From Enemella dayhoffiae (lineage in GTDB: Bacteria > Actinomycetota > Actinomycetes > Propionibacteriales > Propionibacteriaceae), in contig NZ_NMVQ01000034.1 of assembly GCF_002250625.1 (NCBI RefSeq), positions 186,001-250,000 on the forward strand: a DNA stretch of 64,000 nt. The letters are read 5' to 3'. The notes below the pieces were generated by a model that saw nothing but the letters and a program-made list of their open reading frames with translations, had not been told where the DNA came from and did not search any database. The position numbers and the translations under genes are program-made. Below are positions 19,101 to 25,870 of this stretch, piece after piece; the first letter of the stretch is position 1; each line of letters starts with the position of its first letter.

Positions 19101-19376
19101 CATCGCCGTGGGCGTGGCGGTGGATCGGCCGAGGCGGGCGGTGATCCGTTCCCGCAGGTCGGCGGCGGCGCGCCGGGAGAAGGTGAGCACCAGCGGCGTG
19201 CGCCCACTCTGCAGCCGGGCCACCACCGCCTCGACCAGGGTGGTCGTCTTGCCGGTGCCGGGGCCGGCCAGCACCAGCAGGGGTCCGCCGGGGTGCTCGA
19301 CCACGCGCTGCTGATCCCCGTCCAGACGCGGCACCGCAACCTCGACGGACCTCCGCCGCAGGCCGATTCCTGCCAT
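16143..19376 (-). CDS. adnA: ATP-dependent helicase-nuclease subunit AdnA
   Basis: A 1077-aa partner of AdnB with Walker A 'GPGTGKT' at 38-44, 'VDEYQDTDPSQVDLL' as Walker B, 'LLTAHRAKGLQWRLVVVASVQEG' and a C-terminal nuclease domain with 'GSVDRLERI' and 'VVDFKTG'. Four cysteines are placed as in AddB-type iron-sulfur nucleases: one in 'LLSCPREWFLSRR' and three at the extreme C-terminus (C1059, C1062, C1068), so a 4Fe-4S cluster is likely (inference). The ATG at 19376 has GAGGGGAGG upstream. The promoter region carries an exact TTGTCGGTG damage element and, further up, a CRP-type palindrome. Confidence 0.93.
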   Translation of the reverse strand: MAGIGLRRRSVEVAVPRLDGDQQRVVEHPGGPLLVLAGPGTGKTTTLVEAVVARLQSGRTPLVLTFSRRAAADLRERITARLGRSTATPTAMTFHSFCHAMLRRFGAAAGETGGDLRLLTAPEQEFRVRETLAGLADRDPELTGWPNEVRAAYPTRAFAAEVRQVLARARQLGLDPEDLVAAAEQSGRPEWAAVGGFMEEYLEVLDFEQVLDYSELVHRCRILLTDPEVLATLRREFDGLYVDEYQDTDPSQVDLLADLVGPGGDIVAVGDPDQSIYGFRGAEARGILDFPDRFRTADGAPAPVVALGTTRRFGPRIADATRHLAERLPLARSLPAPVRERFRQPVAAGSAPGGRVDVLTFESTGAEAEHIADLLRQAHLNEGIGWAEMAVLVRSGRRNLPPLVRALSAAGVPVEVAGDEIALSAEPAVRPLLLALQVALRPGAPDADEAARLLVSPLGGLDSLGLRRLGRRLRESERLELGGAMPESSAELCRLALGDPGRFDDCERALGPTTELERARELALLLAAARTRIESGGTAEEVLWLLWSGTRWPARLRADSFAGGDPARRADRDLDAVCALFDIAARSEELIGVRGVESFMAEVEAQQIPADTNRESDVGGRGVRLLTAHRAKGLQWRLVVVASVQEGGWPDLRVRGSLLQADRLGRLGGGVGLSEGLSLSERLAEERRLFYVACTRARQRLYVTAVEGTEGEGDQPSRFLSELRVPVQPITGRPRRPLTLAALVGELRRVAVDPEQPTSLRDAAAVRLAWLADASDESGGPLVPAADPARWWGMRDTSRADAPVVPADEPVQLSGSALGSLLSCPREWFLSRRAQGESGRHSAATAGEVLHLLVDHAARHEVSTEELVEHLDEVWQQLDFDAHYLSAVERVEAEAMVQRYAAWESAQQRELLGTEVGFRLQVEVDGAPVLLTGSVDRLERIADGRLHVVDFKTGRSEPDRREVPSHEQLGVYQLAAQQGAFDRLTGGERRVSGAELVYLRLQERGDLLYPKVFVQASLDDQPHLEGDDPDQPTWVHDRISRAARMIRTEDFQARVGKSCRYCSFVSSCPAQGAQVVE

Positions 19377-19408
19377 CTGGGCCTCCCCTCACTTCTGCGA
19401 CCGTTCCC

Positions 19409-19431
19409 ATGCAAGCAGAGGCCACCGACAA
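19409..19431 (-). promoter_or_regulatory. adnAB-nudC promoter with exact PafBC/RecA-NDp 9-mer
   Basis: On the minus strand TTGTCGGTG (19431-19423) is a 9/9 match to TTGTCRGTG, followed by exactly 8 nt and TTGCAT (19414-19409), which misses only the A of TANNNT. Transcription would start near 19402, giving a ~26-nt leader with a good ribosome binding site. PafBC activates such promoters after DNA damage in mycobacteria. Confidence 0.65.
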
Positions 19432-19473
19432 TCCGTCCGCTGAGGGTGCGATTCCGGCGTACAGGGTGCATGC

Positions 19474-19489
19474 TGTGATCAGCATCACA
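19474..19489. promoter_or_regulatory. CRP/GlxR-type binding site
   Basis: TGTGATCAGCATCACA is a perfect TGTGA-N6-TCACA palindrome, the consensus shared by actinobacterial Crp and GlxR; the symmetry extends by one base pair each side. Its centre is about 80 bp upstream of the predicted adnA start site and 280 bp upstream of cspA, so either gene could be the target. Position -80 fits activation of adnAB. Confidence 0.6.
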
Positions 19490-19560
19490 GTGTCTGCACC
19501 TACGCCCGCCTCGCGAGCCAGGACCGGCTGACAAGGGGCGTCGCCCCTGATCAGAGAATC

Positions 19561-19759
19561 CTCATCTGTTTCACAGGTGTTTTTGTAGACAAATGGGGTG
19601 AATCGGATTCCGAATGGGTATCGGGTGTGCAAGGGTTGGAGACGCTGCAGAAGTGCTTGTATCGCGGTTCCCGCCCGATCCAGGGCTTCTCCGGGAGAGC
19701 CCAGCAGTCATGGGGCCGCGGCACCGCGGGTCTGAGTTTCAAGAGAAGGTAGAAAGAGC
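19561..19759 (+). other. Structured leader region of cspA
   Basis: About 200 nt without a gene precede cspA. It contains small inverted repeats: GAATC-g-GATTC at 19600-19610, a GGGCTTCTC/GAGAGCCC hairpin at 19683-19701 and a CCGCGG-rich fold near 19715-19730. No convincing -10 is seen. Long folded leaders are typical of cold-shock mRNAs, so this is a candidate thermoregulatory 5' UTR. Confidence 0.35.
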
Positions 19760-19969
19760 ATGGCACAGGGAACCGTCAAGTGGTTCAACGCCGAAAAGGG
19801 CTATGGATTCATCGCCGTTGACGGCGGAGGTCCGAATGATGACGTATTCGTCCACTACACCGCGATCGAGACCAACGGCTTCCGCACCCTGGACGAGGGA
19901 CAGCGCGTCGAGTTCGAGACCACCCAGGGACCGAAGGGTCCGCAGGCAGACAAGGTGCGGCCTCTCTGA
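19760..19969 (+). CDS. cspA: Cold-shock protein, CspA family
   Basis: A 69-aa single OB-fold RNA chaperone. It has the RNP1 motif 'KGYGFIAV' and RNP2 'VFVHYTAI' with the usual '[17 protein letters not shown]' start and '[21 protein letters not shown]' end. Such proteins bind single-stranded nucleic acid and melt RNA structure in the cytoplasm. The Val-His-Tyr in RNP2 replaces the more common Val-His-Phe, a conservative change. It is monocistronic with a long leader upstream and a strong hairpin terminator directly downstream. Confidence 0.95.
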   Translation: MAQGTVKWFNAEKGYGFIAVDGGGPNDDVFVHYTAIETNGFRTLDEGQRVEFETTQGPKGPQADKVRPL

Positions 19970-19995
19970 GCCCAACCCCTGACTGATCACACACG

Positions 19996-20020
19996 AACGG
20001 CGCCCCACGGGGCGCCGTTT
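19996..20020. terminator. Hairpin terminator between cspA and moeZ
   Basis: AACGGCGCCCC pairs with GGGGCGCCGTT around a tiny loop and is followed by TTTCTGTGT on the plus strand. It lies 27 nt after the cspA stop and 29 nt before the convergent moeZ stop, so it can serve both genes. Confidence 0.8.
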
Positions 20021-20048
20021 CTGTGTCCGCGGGCGGAGTCGACGCAGG

Positions 20049-21254
20049 TCAGTAGGTCGGCTGGCTGGGGTCGATTCGTTCGGCCCAGGCGAGTACGCCG
20101 CCGGCCACGTTGAGCGACCGGATTCCCTGTTCTGACAAGATTTCCTGGACCTGAGCAGAGCGTACGCCGGAGCGGCAGTAGAGCAGCACCTCGCCCCCCT
20201 CGGCCGCCGCGGTGAGCTCGGCCAGGTCGACCGCCCCACCCTCGAACGCCCCCTTGGGCACCAGCACCGAACCGGGGATGACGCTGATCTCCCGCTCCAC
20301 CGGCTCGCGGACGTCGACCAGCAGGAAGGTGTCCTCGCCCCGCTCGCGGGCGGCGAGCCGATCCCGCAGCTGTTCGACCTCCAGCGCGGCACCGGAGGCC
20401 GCACCGGCCGGGGTGCCGCCGCGGGTCATCCCGCAGAAGGCCTGGTAGTCCTCCAGCAGGGCGGTGATCGTCGGCGAGTCCCCGCACAGCGGGCACGCGG
20501 GATCGGCGGCCACGGGAAGCTCTCGCCACCTGGCGGCCAGCGCGTCGTGCACGAGCACCCGCCCGAGCAGCGGTTTCCCGATCCCCAGCAGCAGTTTGAC
20601 CGCCTCGGCCGCCTGCACCGAACCGACCGCACCGCAGAGCAGCCCCAGCACCCCGCCCTCGGCGCAGCTCGGCACCGCCCCGGGCGGCGGCGGTTCGGGG
20701 AACAGGCAGCGATAGCAGGGCCCGTGCCCGGCCCAGAACACGCTCACCTGGGCGTCGAAGCGCAGTATCGAGGCCCAGACGTAGGGCTTGCCGAGCAGGG
20801 CGCAGGCGTCGTTGACCAGATAGCGGGTGGCGAAGTTGTCGGTCCCGTCGACCACCAGGTCATAGTCACCGACCAGCTCGAGCGCGTTGTCGGTCCCGAG
20901 CTGTGCGTGGTGGCGGATCAGGCGTACCAGCGGGTTGAGCCGGGCGATTGCGTCGGCGGCCGAGTCCACCTTGGGCCGTCCGAGGTCGGGTACGCCGTGC
21001 AGCACCTGCCGCTGCAGGTTGGACTCGTCCACCACGTCGAAGTCGATCACCCCGATGGTGCCCACCCCGGCCGCCGCCAGATAGAGCAGGGTGGGCGAGC
21101 CGAGTCCGCCGGCCCCGACCACCAGCACGCGGGCGTCCTTCAGCCGGCGTTGACCTTCCGGGCCGACCTCGGGCAGCGTGAGGTGGCGGGCGTACCGGCG
21201 CTGTTCCGCGGCCGTCAGCCCGGCGGCGGGGGCCGCCAAGGGAGGGATGTTCAC
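20049..21254 (-). CDS. moeZ: Adenylyltransferase/sulfurtransferase MoeZ (ThiF plus rhodanese)
   Basis: A 401-aa fusion of an E1-like ThiF/MoeB domain and a C-terminal rhodanese domain. The first adenylates the C-terminal Gly of small sulfur carriers (MoaD-, CysO- or ThiS-type) and the second transfers sulfur. It shows 'VLVVGAGGLGSPTLLYLAAAG' as the ATP site, zinc cysteines in 'CYRC' and 'CPLC', and the rhodanese active-site loop 'YCRSGVRS'. The GTG start at 21254 is 7 nt after a TAGGGT -10 box, so leaderless translation is expected. Position next to a TetR gene and downstream of adnA matches the Rv3206c locus. Confidence 0.93.
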   Translation of the reverse strand: MNIPPLAAPAAGLTAAEQRRYARHLTLPEVGPEGQRRLKDARVLVVGAGGLGSPTLLYLAAAGVGTIGVIDFDVVDESNLQRQVLHGVPDLGRPKVDSAADAIARLNPLVRLIRHHAQLGTDNALELVGDYDLVVDGTDNFATRYLVNDACALLGKPYVWASILRFDAQVSVFWAGHGPCYRCLFPEPPPPGAVPSCAEGGVLGLLCGAVGSVQAAEAVKLLLGIGKPLLGRVLVHDALAARWRELPVAADPACPLCGDSPTITALLEDYQAFCGMTRGGTPAGAASGAALEVEQLRDRLAARERGEDTFLLVDVREPVEREISVIPGSVLVPKGAFEGGAVDLAELTAAAEGGEVLLYCRSGVRSAQVQEILSEQGIRSLNVAGGVLAWAERIDPSQPTY

Positions 21255-21260
21255 CCGGCA

Positions 21261-21266
21261 ACCCTA
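21261..21266 (-). promoter_or_regulatory. -10 box for leaderless moeZ
   Basis: TAGGGT on the minus strand ends 7 nt before the GTG at 21254. It is one half of a 76-bp divergent promoter region shared with the TetR gene. Confidence 0.5.
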
Positions 21267-21318
21267 CGCCGACGGGCCGGGTGCTGGACGGGTCACCGAC
21301 GATGAGGTGACTGCTCGG

Positions 21319-21324
21319 TAGGAT
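21319..21324 (+). promoter_or_regulatory. -10 box for leaderless tetR
   Basis: TAGGAT ends 7 nt before the ATG at 21331 and there is no Shine-Dalgarno sequence, the usual layout of an actinobacterial leaderless gene. Confidence 0.5.
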
Positions 21325-21330
21325 TCGGGA

Positions 21331-21957
21331 ATGACCGAGCGCAGCGCACCCACTCGACAACGCCTGCCGCGTGACCAGCGGCGGCTGCAGCTGCTGGATG
21401 TGGCCAGCACGGTCTTCGCCGACAAGGGTTACCACAACGCCGCGATGGACGACATCGCCGAAGCGGCCGGGGTCTCCAAGCCGGTGCTGTATCAGCACTT
21501 CGCCTCCAAGCTGGATCTCTATCTGGCGCTCGTCGACCGCGCCTGCGTGGAGCTGGTCGGGCGGGTCAGTTCGGCGCTGCGGTCCACCGAGGACAACAAG
21601 GAACGCGTGAACGGCGCGGTCAGCGCCCTCTATCACTTCGTCTCCGACTCGGGGCGGTCGTTCCGGTTCGTGTTCGAGTCCGACCTGACCGGTGAGGCCC
21701 AGGTGGAGCAGCGGCTCTGGCTGGCCCACCAGGAGATGGCCCGCGAGATCGGGGCCGTGATCGCCGGGGACACCGGGCTGGACGACCAGCAGGCCCGACT
21801 GCTCGGCAGTTCCCTGGTCGGGATGGCCCAGGTCAGCGCCCGGCACTGGGCCTCGGAGTCGAGCCAGCAGCTGGACGTGCAACAGGCTGCCGACCTGGTC
21901 GCCTCGCTGGCCTGGCGCGGCATCCGCACCTTCCCCAAGCACGGGACCGAGCGCTGA
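21331..21957 (+). CDS. TetR/AcrR-family transcriptional regulator
   Basis: A 208-aa one-component repressor. The N-terminal helix-turn-helix is clear: 'LQLLDVASTVFADKGYHNAAMDDIAEAAGVSKPVLYQHFASKLDLYLALVD'. The C-terminal ligand and dimer domain is helical with 'FRFVFESDLTGEAQVEQRLWLAHQEMAREI'. It is divergent from moeZ and corresponds by position and size to Rv3208. In M. tuberculosis the next small gene is Rv3208A (DUF3107), which here lies 13 kb away beyond the signalling island. Its ligand and targets are unknown; the divergent arrangement suggests moeZ or its own gene. Confidence 0.9.
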   Translation: MTERSAPTRQRLPRDQRRLQLLDVASTVFADKGYHNAAMDDIAEAAGVSKPVLYQHFASKLDLYLALVDRACVELVGRVSSALRSTEDNKERVNGAVSALYHFVSDSGRSFRFVFESDLTGEAQVEQRLWLAHQEMAREIGAVIAGDTGLDDQQARLLGSSLVGMAQVSARHWASESSQQLDVQQAADLVASLAWRGIRTFPKHGTER

Positions 21958-21999
21958 ACCGTTGCCGACGAGGGTCGGTGCACAGCACCCCCGGCCCGC

Positions 22000-22005
22000 T
22001 AGATT
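22000..22005 (+). promoter_or_regulatory. Possible -10 box for the signalling island
   Basis: TAGATT matches TANNNT and lies 30 nt before the telA ATG, with GAGGGG as ribosome binding site in between. No obvious -35. Confidence 0.35.
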
Positions 22006-22034
22006 GGCCCCAACGTCTGTAGCGAGGGGAAACG

Positions 22035-23312
22035 ATGAGCATGCAACCCGATCCGAGCGGCATGGGCGCCGCCGCTGCCCAGCCGGCGCCGCTCGCCCCA
22101 CCGCCCGGCGCCGAGGCCGTCCTCACCCTGGAGGCTCCCCCGGCCCCCGCACCGGTGACCGCTACCCAGGCCCCGAAGATGGCCCCGCAGGTGGCCCCGG
22201 AACAGGTCGGCGTGCTCGATCAGAAGGTCGACTCGTTCATGACCGCGCTGACCTCCGCCCAGGCGAAGTCGCCGGAGATGGAGGCGCAGGCCACCGCGGT
22301 GCGGAACATGGGTGACGCCGACATCCGCAAGTCGGCCGAGACCTCCAACCGGTTGCTGAACGCGCCGGTCAAGGCGCTCAAGGAGGGCGGGATCTCCCAG
22401 GGCTCCAACATCGGCAAGACCCTGCTGGAGCTGCGGCGTACCGTCGAGGACCTGGACCCGGCCCAGGCGACCGGAGTGCGCAAATTCCTCGGGATGATCC
22501 CGATGGGCGACAAGATCGTCGACTATTTCCGCAAGTATCAGTCGGCGCAGTCCCATCTCAACGGATTGCTGCACTCGTTGCAGAACGGCAAGGACGAGCT
22601 GACCAAGGACAACGTCGCGCTGAACATGGAGAAGCGTAACTTGTGGGCGACCATGGGCCGGCTGAATCAGTACATCTACATCGCCGAACGCCTCGACGCC
22701 AAGCTGGCCGCGCAGATCGCGGAGCTGGAGATGACCGACCCGGACAAGGCCCAGTCGCTGAGCCAGGACGTGCTGTTCTATGTCCGGCAGAAGCACCAGG
22801 ACCTGTTGACCCAGCTGGCGGTGTCGATCCAGAGCTATCTGGCGATCGACATCATCATCAAGAACAACCTGGAGCTGATCAAGGGGGTCGACCGGGCGGC
22901 CACCACCACCATGTCCGCCCTGCGGACCGCCGTCATCGTCTCCCAGGCGCTGACCAACCAGAAGCTGGTGCTGGACCAGATCACCGCGCTGAACGCGACC
23001 ACCTCGAGCATCATCGAGTCGACGTCGATCGCACTGAAGGACAACTCTGCGGCGATCCAGCAGCAGGCTGCCTCCTCCACCATCGGGCTGCCGCAGTTGC
23101 AGAACGCGTTCGCGAACATCTACGCGACGATGGATTCGATCGACTCGTTCAAGTTGCAGGCGCTGGACAACATGGCCCAGACAATCGGTGTGCTGGAGCA
23201 CGAGGTGGACAAGTCCAAGGCCTATCTCGACCGGGTGTCCCAGGCCGACCAGCGGATCGCCGCCGGCAGCATGGACTTCGAGGGTGGTACGCCCGAGCAG
23301 CAGGGGCGCTAG
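22035..23312 (+). CDS. telA: TelA / toxic anion resistance family protein
   Basis: A 425-aa protein of the TelA family (PF05816 type), first gene of the island. After a Pro/Ala-rich N-terminal ~60 residues it is almost entirely helical. Diagnostic stretches are 'GSNIGKTLLELRRTVEDLDP', 'YFRKYQSAQSHLNGLLHSLQNGKDEL', 'ERLDAKLAAQI' and 'VLFYVRQKHQDLLTQLAVSIQSYLAIDIIIKNN'. The family was named from tellurite resistance, but its molecular role is unclear; it recurs beside VWA, AAA+ and Ter-type proteins in envelope stress loci. The start has a GAGGGG ribosome binding site. The next gene begins 3 nt after the TAG, so the two are cotranscribed. Confidence 0.88.
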   Translation: MSMQPDPSGMGAAAAQPAPLAPPPGAEAVLTLEAPPAPAPVTATQAPKMAPQVAPEQVGVLDQKVDSFMTALTSAQAKSPEMEAQATAVRNMGDADIRKSAETSNRLLNAPVKALKEGGISQGSNIGKTLLELRRTVEDLDPAQATGVRKFLGMIPMGDKIVDYFRKYQSAQSHLNGLLHSLQNGKDELTKDNVALNMEKRNLWATMGRLNQYIYIAERLDAKLAAQIAELEMTDPDKAQSLSQDVLFYVRQKHQDLLTQLAVSIQSYLAIDIIIKNNLELIKGVDRAATTTMSALRTAVIVSQALTNQKLVLDQITALNATTSSIIESTSIALKDNSAAIQQQAASSTIGLPQLQNAFANIYATMDSIDSFKLQALDNMAQTIGVLEHEVDKSKAYLDRVSQADQRIAAGSMDFEGGTPEQQGR

Positions 23313-23315
23313 TCG

Positions 23316-23957
23316 ATGGGGTTCCTCGACTGGGTCCGCGGCGTCAACGAGAAGCTCGAGCCGCAGGGCAATCAGAGCACCACTCCGGTGGTGCCGAGCG
23401 AGAACGACATCCTCAACGCGCTCGACCGCACCGAGGAGCTGGCCGGCCAGTCCGGACTCAACCCGGTGGTGCTGGCGCGGGTGCGCCGGGTGGCCGGTGG
23501 AGTGCGGGAAACCCTGCCCAGGATGAAGAACGTCGGGATGGGGTCCTCGGAGACGTATGCGGTGATGGCGACCGCGACGGACTATCTGCCGGAGGCGCTG
23601 TCGGCTTACCTGCGGCTCCCCCGGGACTGGGCCGATTCGCGCCCGGTGGAGAACGGCAAGACCAGCCTGATGCTGCTGATCGACCAGCTCGACCTGCTGG
23701 GCACCACCGTGGACAAGATCTTCGACGCGGTCTGCCGCTCCGACGCCGATGCGCTGATCGTGCACGGGCGCTTCCTCACCGCCCGCTTCGGTGGCGAGTC
23801 CACCGGCGGAGAGCTCGACCTGGCGGCCGGCGCAGACACGTCCGGACCGGCACCTCAGGCGGGTGCCCAGGGCCCGGCCCCGCTGGCGGCGCCGAGCCAA
23901 CCGCCCCCGCCGGCGGCTCCGCCGACTCAGCCCGCCAACCCGCTCGATCTGCCCTGA
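23316..23957 (+). CDS. Hypothetical helical protein, possible XpaC-like TelA partner
   Basis: A 213-aa protein I cannot assign firmly. Residues ~30-155 are predicted helical, with 'YAVMATATDYLPEALSAYLRLPRDWADSRPVENGK' and 'LLIDQLDLLGTTVDKIFDAVCRSD', followed by a Pro/Ala-rich disordered tail ending NPLDLP. The 'YLPE-L-Y-L' helix and the later hydrophobic helix recall the C-terminal half of XpaC-type proteins (PF10112), which are commonly paired with TelA; this is inference. It has no membrane segment. The start ATG lies 3 nt after telA and AGGGGCG serves as ribosome binding site. Confidence 0.55.
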   Translation: MGFLDWVRGVNEKLEPQGNQSTTPVVPSENDILNALDRTEELAGQSGLNPVVLARVRRVAGGVRETLPRMKNVGMGSSETYAVMATATDYLPEALSAYLRLPRDWADSRPVENGKTSLMLLIDQLDLLGTTVDKIFDAVCRSDADALIVHGRFLTARFGGESTGGELDLAAGADTSGPAPQAGAQGPAPLAAPSQPPPPAAPPTQPANPLDLP

Positions 23958-23980
23958 TCCCTGCCCACAAGGAGAACCCG

Positions 23981-25870
23981 ATGCCCGAGAACGCCACCAG
24001 CGGTTCCCTGGCCGACACCCTGGCCAGGCTGGAGGTCGTCGCCGACGCTGTCGGTCTCGATCCGGCGGCGGCGCGGATCGAGGGTATGGCCCTGGCGGCC
24101 GCGGTCGCCGAGAGCGGGCGGCAGGCGTTCGTGGACTGGTGCGAGCAGGTGGGTGAGGCGCCGAGCGCGGAGCGGTTCATGTCGATGGCGCAGCACGGGC
24201 GACGCTGGCGCGGCGCCCCGACCGCGCTGCTGCACGAGTTGGCCCTCTCCCGGCCCGCGCAGGCTCCGGCGTACGCCCGGGTGCTGGCCGAGGTGTGCAC
24301 CGGCGCCTGCACCCTGGGGGAACCGAACCAGCGGGTGGCGGGCAACGCCCAGGCGGCCGCCGCGGCCCAGCTGGCCGCAGCCCCCGGAAGCGCGCCGAAG
24401 GCTCCCGAGTCGACCCCGCAACGCCCGGAATTCGGTTCCCCGGAGCAGATTCCGGCGACCCCACCCAACCTCGACGAGCCGACGGACCAGCCCGGTCTCG
24501 GGTCGCGGGCGCAGGACTTCGCCCGGCAGGCGCCGGAGGTGCTGCGCAACGTGCTGGACCAGCTGCAGCACAGTGTGCGGCGCCAGCAGGACGACCTGGA
24601 TCGGGTACGCCAGCACAACCCGCTGGCGTCCAGCCTGGATCTGGACCCGTCGGTGCCGATCGGCCCCGGCGCCTTCGCCGGGCTGCCCGGCGGACCCCCC
24701 GCCACCTCCCCGGCCACCCCGCCTCCGCCGGTCGGAGATCCAACCAGTGTTGACGATCCCGACCGCGCCGGCATCGGCCAGGCCCAGGCCCCGACCGCCC
24801 CCGCTGCCTCGTCCGGCGACCAGCCGGCCGAGGAGACACCGGCCGAGGAGCCGGAACCGCGCTCGCTGGAGGAACTGCTGGCCGAGCTGGACGGGCTCAC
24901 CGGGCTGGCCCGGGTCAAGGACGAGATCCACAAGCAGGCCGCCGTGCTGCGGATCGAGGGACTGCGCTCCAAGCAGGGACTGTCCTCCCCCACCGTCACC
25001 CGACACCTGGTGTTCGTCGGCAACCCGGGCACCGGAAAGACCACGGTGGCCCGCCTGGTCGCCGGGATCTATCGGGCGCTGGGCCTGCTCAGCAAGGGCC
25101 AGCTGGTGGAGGTAGACCGCTCCGAGCTGGTCGCCGGTTATCTGGGCCAGACCGCGATCAAGACCGCCGAGGTGGTGAAGTCCGCGATCGGTGGGGTGCT
25201 GTTCATCGACGAGGCCTATTCGCTGTCCGGTGACCAGTACGGCACCGAGGCGATCAACACCCTGGTCAAGGAGATGGAGGACAACCGCGACGACCTGGTG
25301 GTGATCGTGGCCGGTTATCCGCTGCCGATGTCGGTGTTCATCGCCGAGAACCCCGGGCTCACCTCGCGGTTCCGGACCACCATCGAGTTCGACGACTACA
25401 CCGACGCCGAGTTGGAGCAGATCTTCACCGGGATGGTCGGCGCCGCCGACTATGACGCGACCGAGGACACCGTGCAGCGGTTCCGCGAGCTGCTCGGCGA
25501 GCAGGTGCGCGACTCCAGCTTCGGCAACGGCCGGTTCGCCCGCAACTGTTTGGAGGCGGCCGTCGGGGCGCACGCCTGGCGGCTGCGGGAGGTGGCCGAA
25601 CCCACGCTGGCGGATCTGCGCACGCTGCTGCCCGACGACCTGGCCGAGGCCGACGAGGACGACGACGAACTGCCCGATCTGGCCCGGCTGCAGCCGGAAC
25701 CCGGCCAGCCGCTCACCGCCCCCGACGACGACGAGGACGACGATCCGGCCGCCGCTGGTGACGGCACGGTCGACTTCGGCGCCCCGGAGCCGACGCCGCG
25801 GCGCTCCGCGGGCCCGGGGCGGGACGCCGATCGATCCGCCCCCGATGAGCCCACCGGGGATCGCCCGTGA
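23981..25870 (+). CDS. AAA+ ATPase of the CbxX/CfqX (EccA/SpoVK-like) family
   Basis: A 629-aa protein with a helical N-terminal region (1-125), a long Pro/Ala/Glu-rich linker (130-295) containing a short helix with 'EVLRNVLDQLQHSVRRQQDDL', and a C-terminal CbxX-type AAA+ domain. Walker A is GNPGTGKT at 347-354 and Walker B 'VLFIDEA' at 406-412; the family sequence 'GYLGQTAIKT...AYSLSGDQYGTEAINTLVKEMED' follows, with an arginine-finger region near 'NPGLTSRFRTTIEFDDY'. The acidic tail is unusual. Such ATPases remodel protein complexes (Rubisco activase CbbX, ESX EccA). The ATG at 23981 has AAGGAG 6 nt upstream. The stop overlaps the next GTG. Confidence 0.88.
   Translation: MPENATSGSLADTLARLEVVADAVGLDPAAARIEGMALAAAVAESGRQAFVDWCEQVGEAPSAERFMSMAQHGRRWRGAPTALLHELALSRPAQAPAYARVLAEVCTGACTLGEPNQRVAGNAQAAAAAQLAAAPGSAPKAPESTPQRPEFGSPEQIPATPPNLDEPTDQPGLGSRAQDFARQAPEVLRNVLDQLQHSVRRQQDDLDRVRQHNPLASSLDLDPSVPIGPGAFAGLPGGPPATSPATPPPPVGDPTSVDDPDRAGIGQAQAPTAPAASSGDQPAEETPAEEPEPRSLEELLAELDGLTGLARVKDEIHKQAAVLRIEGLRSKQGLSSPTVTRHLVFVGNPGTGKTTVARLVAGIYRALGLLSKGQLVEVDRSELVAGYLGQTAIKTAEVVKSAIGGVLFIDEAYSLSGDQYGTEAINTLVKEMEDNRDDLVVIVAGYPLPMSVFIAENPGLTSRFRTTIEFDDYTDAELEQIFTGMVGAADYDATEDTVQRFRELLGEQVRDSSFGNGRFARNCLEAAVGAHAWRLREVAEPTLADLRTLLPDDLAEADEDDDELPDLARLQPEPGQPLTAPDDDEDDDPAAAGDGTVDFGAPEPTPRRSAGPGRDADRSAPDEPTGDRP

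Noticed and set aside
22643-23980. Extension of the AAA+ ATPase frame upstream through telA and the next gene
   Set aside because: The upstream part is an off-frame reading of telA; an ATG with AAGGAG at 23981 starts the recognisable protein.
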